Source: Lautropia sp. (GTDB lineage Bacteria; Pseudomonadota; Gammaproteobacteria; Burkholderiales; Burkholderiaceae_E). From it: a stretch of 64,000 nt of DNA. Both the position numbers and the translations under genes were made by a program. Below are positions 21,751 through 28,521 of the stretch, piece after piece. The stretch is taken from NCBI GenBank assembly GCA_030528325.1, contig JAUMZD010000005.1, positions 49,565 to 113,564 on the forward strand, given 5' to 3'. Positions within the stretch are counted from its first letter, which is position 1. Each line of letters opens with the position of its first letter. Below the pieces are notes generated by a model. That model ran no database searches. It was not told the DNA's origin and worked only from the letters and a program-made list of their open reading frames with translations.

Positions 21751-23024
21751 ATACCATCGTTCTTTTCTCGCTGCTGCTGCTGTTCATGTTTCTGGGGATG
21801 CCGATTGCGGTGGCGCTGGGGCTGTCTTCGCTGATCGTGATCCTCGCCTTCGCCCAGGACTCGCTGGCCTCGCTGTCACTGAAGATGTTCGAGACCTCGG
21901 AGCATTACACGCTGCTGGCGATTCCGTTCTTCGTGCTGGGCGGGATGTTCCTGACGACGGGGGGCGTGGCCCGGCGGATGATCCGCTTTGCCACGGCCTG
22001 CATCGGCCATCTGCGTGGCGGCATGGCGATGGCCTCGGTGATGGCCTGCATGCTGTTTGCGGCGGTCTCCGGTTCTTCGCCGGCGACCGTGGTGGCCGTG
22101 GGCTCGATCGTGATCGCAGGCATGGTTCGGGCCGGTTATCCGCAGCCCTTCGCGGCCGGCGTGATCTGCAATGCCGGCACGCTCGGCATCCTGATCCCGC
22201 CCTCGATCGTGATGGTGGTCTACGCGGCCACCACCGAGATTTCGGTGGGCAAGCTGTTCATGGCGGGGGTGGTGCCCGGCTTGCTGCTGGGTTTGCTGCT
22301 GATGGTGGCGATCTATCTGCGGGCGCGTCGGCTTGGGCTGCCGCGCCAGCCACGCGCCTCGCTGCGCGAGACCCTGGCAGCCGGTCGCGATTCGCTGTGG
22401 GGGTTGTTGCTGATCGTCATCATCCTGGGCGGCATCTACGGCGGTGTGTTCACGCCGACCGAGGCGGCTGCCGTGGCGGCGGTCTATGCCTTCGTGATCG
22501 CGGTGTTCGTCTATCGGGATCTGGGCATGAAGGAAGTGCCCCGGGTGCTGCTCGACTCGGCCAAGGTGACGATCATGCTGATGTTCATCGTGGCCAATGC
22601 GCTGCTGTTCGCGCATGTGCTGACCACGGAGCGGATTCCGCAGAGCATTGCGGAGACCATCGTCGGCATGGGCATGGCACCCTGGCAGTTCCTGATCGTG
22701 GTCAACATCCTGCTGCTGGTGGCCGGCATGTTCATGGAGCCGACCGGGGTGATCCTGATCCTCGCGCCGATCCTGTTCCCGATCGCGACGCAGCTGGGCA
22801 TCGATCCGGTTCACCTGGGGATCATCATGGTGGTCAACCTGGAGATCGGCATGGTGACGCCACCGGTGGGATTGAACCTGTTCGTGACGGCCGGCATCAC
22901 GCAGATGTCGATCGCGCAGGTGGTTCGGGCGGCGCTGCCGTGGACGCTGATCCTGATCGGCTTTCTGATCGCCGTGACCTATGTGCCGGCGATCTCGATG
23001 TGGTTGCCGGAGCTGCTGTACTGA
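21747..23024 (+). CDS. dctM: TRAP transporter large permease DctM
   Basis: Main ion-coupled membrane subunit of the TRAP system, 425 residues, about 12 hydrophobic segments. Hallmarks include FLGMPIAVALGLSSL, FVLGGMFLTTGGVARRMIRF, the VSGSSPATVVAVGSI loop near residue 110, GVICNAGTLGILIPPSIVMVVYA near 155, GGIYGGVFTPTEAAAVAAVYA, and VVNLEIGMVTPPVGLNLFV near 370. Its ATG overlaps the dctQ stop. Immediately downstream begins a half copy of the inverted-repeat element, then the convergent glycerate kinase gene. Confidence 0.94.
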   Translation: MNTIVLFSLLLLFMFLGMPIAVALGLSSLIVILAFAQDSLASLSLKMFETSEHYTLLAIPFFVLGGMFLTTGGVARRMIRFATACIGHLRGGMAMASVMACMLFAAVSGSSPATVVAVGSIVIAGMVRAGYPQPFAAGVICNAGTLGILIPPSIVMVVYAATTEISVGKLFMAGVVPGLLLGLLLMVAIYLRARRLGLPRQPRASLRETLAAGRDSLWGLLLIVIILGGIYGGVFTPTEAAAVAAVYAFVIAVFVYRDLGMKEVPRVLLDSAKVTIMLMFIVANALLFAHVLTTERIPQSIAETIVGMGMAPWQFLIVVNILLLVAGMFMEPTGVILILAPILFPIATQLGIDPVHLGIIMVVNLEIGMVTPPVGLNLFVTAGITQMSIAQVVRAALPWTLILIGFLIAVTYVPAISMWLPELLY

Positions 23025-23026
23025 TT

Positions 23027-23131
23027 GCACCCGATTCTTGCTCCATGGCGCGGGCCATGGGGCGACGAATCGGGCACGAACCGTGCTCGGCGGGGCCGAT
23101 TTTCGCCTTTGCGTATTACGCCGCCTTGCGC
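23027..23131 (+). repeat. inverted-repeat element, right-half copy B
   Basis: Matches copy A from the GCACCC junction rightwards: middle hairpin CTCCATGGC / GCCATGGGG, right arm with GCACG / CGTGC, and a degenerate right terminal repeat. Compared with copies A and F the middle stem has A-T replaced by G-C on both sides, and so does the right hairpin. It starts 3 bp after the dctM stop. Confidence 0.75.
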
Positions 23132-23163
23132 CTGTAGCGAGGCGGCGGCGGATGATGAGCCGC

Positions 23164-24408
23164 TTACCAGGCCATCGCCGCTTCGCGCTTCTCGCGCTTG
23201 GCGCCCAGCTTGGCGGCCATCGAGGCCCCCAGCACGAGGGTTCGCATCATCCGTTCCGTGGCTTCGATCAACAGCTTTTCGCCATCGACGATGGCCTGGT
23301 CGAGACTCATCGGCAGCGGCACGATCGAGGCGATGGCGTCGATGCCGATATCGTAGACGTCCTGGGCGTCCCGTCCCAGCGTGCCGGCCAGTGCGACGAC
23401 CGGGACACCCATTTCGCTGGCCCGGAAGGCGATTTCGGCGGGAACCTTGCCTCGCGGGGTCTGGAAGTCGATGGCCCCCTCGGCGGTGATGACCAGATCG
23501 GCTCCCTGCAACAGGCTGTTCAGGTCGAAGCCGGCGAGGCCTGAGTCGAGCAGCGCTTCAAAACGGGAGACGAGCTGTGCGCCGACCGCAGCCAGACCGG
23601 CGCCGAGACCGCCCGAGGCGCCTGTGCCTGCCCCGCGGGCGAAATCGACGCTGCGGGCACTGGGCAGGGCGAATTCGCCAAGTTTCCTGGCCCAGTTCTC
23701 GAAGCCGGCCGACAGCTGAAGCACCTGTTCAGGGGTTGCGCCTTTTTGCGGCCCGAACACCTTGGCCACGCCGCGTTCACCGGTCAGGATGTTGTGGGCG
23801 TTGAGCGCCATCACCATCTTGATCCGGCCGTCCTTCAGGGCGGGGTGCAGGTTGCTGAAGTCGATCTGATGCACGTCGCCGAGGTAACGGCCGCCAAAGC
23901 CAAGTTCCTTGCCGTCGGCGTCCGTGATGCGCGCACCGAGTGCCTGCAGGGCGCCGAGCCCCCCATCACTGGTGCCCGAGTCGCCGCAGCCGATCAGGAT
24001 GGTGTGAATGTCCTCGTCCAGTGCGGCGGCGATCAGTTCGCCCACGCCATAGGTGGTGGTGACGGTCGGGTCGCGAAGGTCTCGTGGTACCAGTCGAAGG
24101 CCGGCGGCCGCTGCCATTTCGACGACGGCAACCCCCCTGGCTTTGCCGCCCAGCAGGGCATAGTGGGATTCGACCGGCTGGCCGACCGGGCCGGTGACGG
24201 TTTTGCGGATCAGACGGCCGCCCGTCGATTCTGCGAGCATTTCAGCCGTGCCTTCGCCACCATCGGGCATGGGCAGGGCCTTGACGTGGGCGCCAGGAAT
24301 GGCGCGTCGTACACCGGCGCTGATGGCACGGGCCACGGCGTTGGCATCGAGCGATTCCTTGAAGCCGGCGGGGGCGACCAGAATGTGCTGGGGGATGGCG
24401 GTAGTCAT
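23164..24408 (-). CDS. glycerate kinase (GarK/GlxK family)
   Basis: Phosphorylates D-glycerate (2-phosphoglycerate product in the GarK/GlxK family), feeding glycerate from glyoxylate or sugar-acid breakdown into glycolysis. The 414-residue protein shows ILVAPAGFKESLDANAVARAI at the N terminus, PMPDGGEGTAEMLAESTGG near 55, LIGCGDSGTSDGGLGALQALG near 155, and ITAEGAIDFQTPRGKVPAEIA near 300. ATG 24408 follows AGGAGTGCTCTC. It is somewhat longer than E. coli GarK (381). Convergent with the TRAP operon and downstream of the SLC13-type permease operon. Confidence 0.9.
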   Translation of the reverse strand: MTTAIPQHILVAPAGFKESLDANAVARAISAGVRRAIPGAHVKALPMPDGGEGTAEMLAESTGGRLIRKTVTGPVGQPVESHYALLGGKARGVAVVEMAAAAGLRLVPRDLRDPTVTTTYGVGELIAAALDEDIHTILIGCGDSGTSDGGLGALQALGARITDADGKELGFGGRYLGDVHQIDFSNLHPALKDGRIKMVMALNAHNILTGERGVAKVFGPQKGATPEQVLQLSAGFENWARKLGEFALPSARSVDFARGAGTGASGGLGAGLAAVGAQLVSRFEALLDSGLAGFDLNSLLQGADLVITAEGAIDFQTPRGKVPAEIAFRASEMGVPVVALAGTLGRDAQDVYDIGIDAIASIVPLPMSLDQAIVDGEKLLIEATERMMRTLVLGASMAAKLGAKREKREAAMAW

Positions 24409-24548
24409 GAGAGCACTCCTTTCTGATGGTTCAGGTGCTGAAGATTCGGGAACAAGGTGATGGGTGGTTCTGGGCGATTCGACTCGTGTGTCCATCAGGG
24501 GGTTACACGAGTCGATGGGTCGCGAGAATGATCAGGTCATGGCGGATG

Positions 24549-26189
24549 TCAGCGTGGGAGCATCAGTGGCATCCCCTGCATGGGCCAGATCACGAAGGCA
24601 AACAGCAGCACCAGAAGCGCGCTGATCGGTGCGAGCCAGGCGGACAGGCGAAGCAGATCCCTGGCCGTATAGGTTTCGGTGTCCTCGATCTTCGAGAAGA
24701 GCGCCATGGGTTTGGCCGAGCTGCTCATCGTGTGGCAGAAGCCGGCCGCTGCAGTGGAGGCAAAGGCGGCCGCCACGGCGTTCACACCGACTTCGGGCGC
24801 CATCGAGACGACCAGCGGGATCAGCACGGCGGACCGGGCCGAACGCGACTGGATGATCAGGTGGGCCGCGGTCGAGATCAGCACGATCAGCACGACGAAG
24901 ATGATGGCGGCTGCCTGCCCACTGTGGTGGATGGGGGCCAGCATCGATTCGGCCGCCCAGCGTGCAGCACCCGAGCTGGCCAGGGCGGCGCCCATCGCCA
25001 GCGTGGCGGCCATGAAGATCAGCAGTGACCATGGCACCGATTTCAGTGCCTTGCCCAGCTTGACCACGCCGAGGCTGTCACTCGTCATGGCAAGACCGCC
25101 GGCCAGGGCGATCACGGCCGGATGGACACCGTGCAACGGTTCGGCGCACCACAGGAAGACCACGGCCACGACAAGCCAGGCGGCCTTGGTCTGGGCAAAG
25201 GTCAGTTTGCCGCTGATGGGAATGGGGGTGTGCGCCTGCAGGTCGGCGATCGTCACACTGAGCGGTTCGCGCCGTTCTTCCGGGGTCGTGAAGAGCATCA
25301 GGATCAGTTCGACGCAGATCAGTGAGGAGACGACCGCGAGCGGCAGCCCATACAGCATCCAGGTGGCGAAGGAGAAGCCTGGCTCCCCGCTGGCCACCAG
25401 GATCTGGCTGGTGATCAGATGGGCACCGGCGCCCAGGTAGGAGGCGACGGCCGTCAGCAGGATGACCGACGGGAAGAGCAGGGCGAGCGCCACGATCAGT
25501 CTGCTACGCCCACCCAGCACCGAGGCCAGTGCCATGAAGACCGGCATGGCCAGGGCTGCCCGCCCCGAGGTGGACGGGACGGTGAAGGCCGTCGCCACCA
25601 GGGCAGCGTTGCTCAGGTGCATCAGCTGGCGGGGGTTTCGTGCCCCCGTCACGATGAAGGCGGCGGCGCGGGTCGCAAGCCCTGTCGTGGTGATGCCTGC
25701 GGCGATCACGAAGGAGCCGAGCAGCAGCCAGACAGTGTCTTCACCCAGCGTGTCGAAGAGTGTTTCTTCGGGCAGCACGCCGGTGACGACGAGCAGGACG
25801 GCCGCGCCGAGCGCGACATAGGTGTCATCGATGGTGGTGAAGATCCAGAACCAGACGGCGATGGCGAAGAGCGACAGCGTCATGGCAGCCTTGACCGTCA
25901 ATCCGGTCGTGCTGCCCGGCGGGTTGGCCAGCGCCACGCTGATCCACAGGGCGACCAGACCGACCACGACGATGGCGGCACCGATGGCCACCAGATGTCG
26001 TGCGCTCAGGTCGGCCAGCCAGCGGCGGCGGGGCGCTTGGGTCGTCCGGGCCGCCGAACCCGCGGCCGAAGCGGCTCGCGAGGCACGGGGCAGGTTGATG
26101 GACGTGCTCGTCCGGTAGAACACGGCATCGGTTTCCATCATATCGACGGATCTGGCAGTCGGGGCTTCGGGAGTTGGACGCCGGCTCAT
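24549..26189 (-). CDS. SLC13/DASS-type anion permease
   Basis: A 546-residue inner-membrane protein with about 12 hydrophobic segments, most like sodium-coupled or exchanger-type di/tricarboxylate or sulfate carriers. An unusually long hydrophilic, Arg/Ala/Thr-rich N terminus (about 65 residues) precedes the first segment HLVAIGAAIVVVGLVALWI. Family-like stretches include TVPSTSGRAALAMPVFMAL near residue 195 and FASTAAAGFCHTMSSSAKPM near 490, positions where carriers of this group have substrate and sodium loops. ATG 26189 overlaps the upstream kinase gene by 4 bp and has AGGAG within it. The transported anion is not predictable from sequence. Confidence 0.82.
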   Translation of the reverse strand: MSRRPTPEAPTARSVDMMETDAVFYRTSTSINLPRASRAASAAGSAARTTQAPRRRWLADLSARHLVAIGAAIVVVGLVALWISVALANPPGSTTGLTVKAAMTLSLFAIAVWFWIFTTIDDTYVALGAAVLLVVTGVLPEETLFDTLGEDTVWLLLGSFVIAAGITTTGLATRAAAFIVTGARNPRQLMHLSNAALVATAFTVPSTSGRAALAMPVFMALASVLGGRSRLIVALALLFPSVILLTAVASYLGAGAHLITSQILVASGEPGFSFATWMLYGLPLAVVSSLICVELILMLFTTPEERREPLSVTIADLQAHTPIPISGKLTFAQTKAAWLVVAVVFLWCAEPLHGVHPAVIALAGGLAMTSDSLGVVKLGKALKSVPWSLLIFMAATLAMGAALASSGAARWAAESMLAPIHHSGQAAAIIFVVLIVLISTAAHLIIQSRSARSAVLIPLVVSMAPEVGVNAVAAAFASTAAAGFCHTMSSSAKPMALFSKIEDTETYTARDLLRLSAWLAPISALLVLLFAFVIWPMQGMPLMLPR

Positions 26190-27733
26190 GATTTCTCCTG
26201 ACTCATCACATCCAGTGCTTCCTCACCGGCCTTGTCGGCAGGACGCAGCGCACTGCTGAGCTTGAACGGAATGTCGATGCCGAGCACGGTACCCTCATCG
26301 GGGCTGGACTTGATCCACGCATAGCCACCGTGGGCATGGGCCAGTGCCTTGACGACGGCAGGGCCGATGCCGTGCGTGATGGCTGGCGCATCATCCGGCT
26401 GCAGAACATCCGTCAGGCCATCCGCCAGGCCCCGGGAGGAGGCCAGCAGCCAGTCGCCTGCCGGTTCGGCCGGCGTGTCGAAGATGGCCTGGGCCTGATC
26501 AGCCGTCAGCACCATGTCCGGCGCGGCAATCCAGAAACTGGCCATCTTTTCGCCGGTGGGCAGGTTCTTCACGCCAGTGCCCAGCTCGATGGTCTGGCTC
26601 TCGGGCGTGACCGACACGGTATGCGCCGCCAGATGATGCATGCCCTGGAGGATGCGGCGGGCGTCGAGACCCAGATGCCCTTCACCCGTTTTGGTTACCT
26701 GCCAGCTATGGGCAGGAAAGGCGCGCCGGATGCTCTGGGTGAGCTGATAGGTCAGCGCGCCCAGATCCACGTCCCGGATCTGGAGGAAGTCAGGGTCTCC
26801 GCTGGCCAGCAGCAGTGCCAGATCGTCCTGGAGCTGGCGAAGCTCCCGCATCGTCTGGTTCATCGTGGCCGGGTCGGGGCTTTCCCCGGCACGCCATTGA
26901 GACAGGGCCGACGTGGTGTGCTGGATCTGCCGCAGGGTTTCCGCCAGCACGTGACGCTGGTCGGCCTGTGCCAGGCTGATGCGATCGAGCATCTCGTTGA
27001 TCGAGCGAGCCAGATCGGACAGTTCGTCACGACCGTCCTCAGGCAGACGGGTGTCCAGATCGAGTGGACCAACCCTGGAGGACAGCTCGGCAAAGCGGGT
27101 GATCGGGGCCAGAATCTGACCGGCCACGACCCAGGCGATGACGGCGGCCAGCAGCAGCCCCGCCAGCATGATGCCGAACAGGATCATCATGTTCCGCCGG
27201 ACCAGATTCAGCCGTCCCTGAACGAATTCGGTCACGAGCAGAACGGCTGTTTCGCCCCGGGCCTCGATCGTGCTTTTGCCCCAGCGCAGTTCGCCATCGG
27301 GTGTGTCCAGCACGCCCGAGTTGGCCTTGCTGTTCAGCAGCATGTTCAGGCGCTCGCGATCGCCAGCCAGTCGTTCGCCCGCGTCTTTCGATGCGTTGTC
27401 GACGAACATCACGTCGGTGGGTGTGATGCCGATGAAGGCTTCTCCCCAGTCGGGTGTCTGGCGTTCCAGATAGCGCTCCATCAGGGCAGTCAGGGACGTG
27501 AAGCGACGGTGGGTCTTGCTGTCGACGGCCTCCGTGGCAAAGGTCCGGAACTCATGAATTTCCTGAATGATGGCTTCGTTCGCGTTATGCCGGATCTGCC
27601 CCTGGAAAATCGAGCGCGCCGTCAGGATCACGGTCAGGATGATCAGGGCGGTGGTCAGCAGGATCCAGCCGACGATGCGCCAGCGTGCCGTGACGGGCAT
27701 GACCAGCAGTTTGGTGTTTTTATTGTTGAGCAT
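26186..27733 (-). CDS. sensor histidine kinase-like protein with degenerate catalytic motifs
   Basis: A 515-residue membrane receptor: N-terminal membrane segment (WRIVGWILLTTALIILTVIL, about residues 19-38), periplasmic domain to about 185, second segment (MMILFGIMLAGLLLAAVIAWV), HAMP linker with ILAPITRFAELSSRVGPLDL, then a kinase-like half. The H-box region reads RHVLAETLRQIQHTTSAL; aligned with the usual ASHELRTPL pattern the phosphorylated histidine is replaced by arginine. The N-box is also unrecognisable (HHLAAHTVSVTPE) although the last part GIGPAVVKALAHAHGGYAWI with GTVLGIDIPF looks normal. No response regulator is adjacent. Coupled to the permease downstream and a small exported protein upstream. 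Confidence 0.78.
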   Translation of the reverse strand: MLNNKNTKLLVMPVTARWRIVGWILLTTALIILTVILTARSIFQGQIRHNANEAIIQEIHEFRTFATEAVDSKTHRRFTSLTALMERYLERQTPDWGEAFIGITPTDVMFVDNASKDAGERLAGDRERLNMLLNSKANSGVLDTPDGELRWGKSTIEARGETAVLLVTEFVQGRLNLVRRNMMILFGIMLAGLLLAAVIAWVVAGQILAPITRFAELSSRVGPLDLDTRLPEDGRDELSDLARSINEMLDRISLAQADQRHVLAETLRQIQHTTSALSQWRAGESPDPATMNQTMRELRQLQDDLALLLASGDPDFLQIRDVDLGALTYQLTQSIRRAFPAHSWQVTKTGEGHLGLDARRILQGMHHLAAHTVSVTPESQTIELGTGVKNLPTGEKMASFWIAAPDMVLTADQAQAIFDTPAEPAGDWLLASSRGLADGLTDVLQPDDAPAITHGIGPAVVKALAHAHGGYAWIKSSPDEGTVLGIDIPFKLSSALRPADKAGEEALDVMSQEKS

Positions 27734-27735
27734 GA

Positions 27736-28062
27736 TCAGGGCGCTCCTTCGGTATTCATGCCGGAGCCACGCTTGCCGGATTCGCCATTTTGTGGCGGAT
27801 TGTCACGGACGCCCTTGCCGTCGGGGGTGGTGGCATGCTGTACATTACGAGGCGTATAAATGGCGGGTGCATCCTTGATGACCTGCTCTTCGAGCTCTCC
27901 CAGCCTGCGGGCGGGGCGTTTTTTCTCGTTCAGCAGACGTACCTCGACACTGGAGGTTGGCAGGATCGGGGCTGAAACGGTATTGGCCATCTGCTGGGAC
28001 AGCAGCGACACGATGACCGGCAGCGATAAAAAGACCACAATGACGGAAAGCCTGAACAGCAT
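27736..28062 (-). CDS. small membrane-anchored or exported protein, unknown
   Basis: A 108-residue protein starting MLFRLSVIVVFLSLPVIVSLLSQQ, a hydrophobic anchor or uncleaved signal, followed by a charged, Pro/Gly-rich soluble tail (EKKRPARRLGELEEQ and GESGKRGSG). ATG 28062 follows GAGGGGAA. An extension of the frame to 28356 crosses AT-rich leader sequence and is rejected. It ends 2 bp before the kinase-like gene, so all three genes (27.7-24.5 kb) form one operon; it may be a periplasmic partner of the receptor. No family recognised. Confidence 0.6.
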   Translation of the reverse strand: MLFRLSVIVVFLSLPVIVSLLSQQMANTVSAPILPTSSVEVRLLNEKKRPARRLGELEEQVIKDAPAIYTPRNVQHATTPDGKGVRDNPPQNGESGKRGSGMNTEGAP

Positions 28063-28435
28063 TTCCCCTCCCAAAAATATGAATGGTGCATGAATGAATG
28101 GTAGAAAGAGGGCCTGAGGGCAATGTTGCCGGTGTAAACAGCAGATCGTTAGCTTGTAAATCAGACGGAAAGGGATGACTTTCTTTTTCTTCTGCTTCAA
28201 CGGCGCCTGATATAAGCACGGGTTATGGAACTGCCTTTTGATGTCTGATCCGATGCCTGTCGGTTGTTCTGGTGCAACGTTTCTGTTGTTTGAATCCGAA
28301 GATTTTTTTGGCAGATAAAACGTCAAACCTTTTTCCAGGCCTTCGGTGTCTGACATTCAGAAATAATTTATATCCTCATTTACAAAAAATGTTTAATTTT
28401 GAGTAATCAGGTTACAAGATTTTCCGGATATGCAC
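28063..28435. other. AT-rich leader of the receptor-permease operon
   Basis: About 370 bases, notably richer in A and T than the surroundings, especially 28300-28430. It probably carries the promoter of the leftward operon starting at 28062, but I cannot single out one promoter pair. No RNA gene or repeat identified. Confidence 0.4.
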
Positions 28436-28464
28436 GAATGAAAAATGGCGCCTGAAAGCGCCAT
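28436..28464 (-). terminator. rho-independent terminator of the recJ-glycosidase unit
   Basis: On the minus strand ATGGCGC, six-base loop, GCGCCAT, then TTTTTCATT, 58 bp after the stop of the glycoside hydrolase gene. Confidence 0.8.
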
Positions 28465-28521
28465 GGGGTGCTCTGACCGTGCGGCCGGATCGTGGCCGGC
28501 AGCCACCGGTTGTCAGAAGCG

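Noticed and set aside
28063..28356. N-terminal extension of the small exported protein to 206 residues
   Set aside because: Crosses AT-rich leader; ATG 28062 has a strong ribosome site and a clean signal segment right after it.
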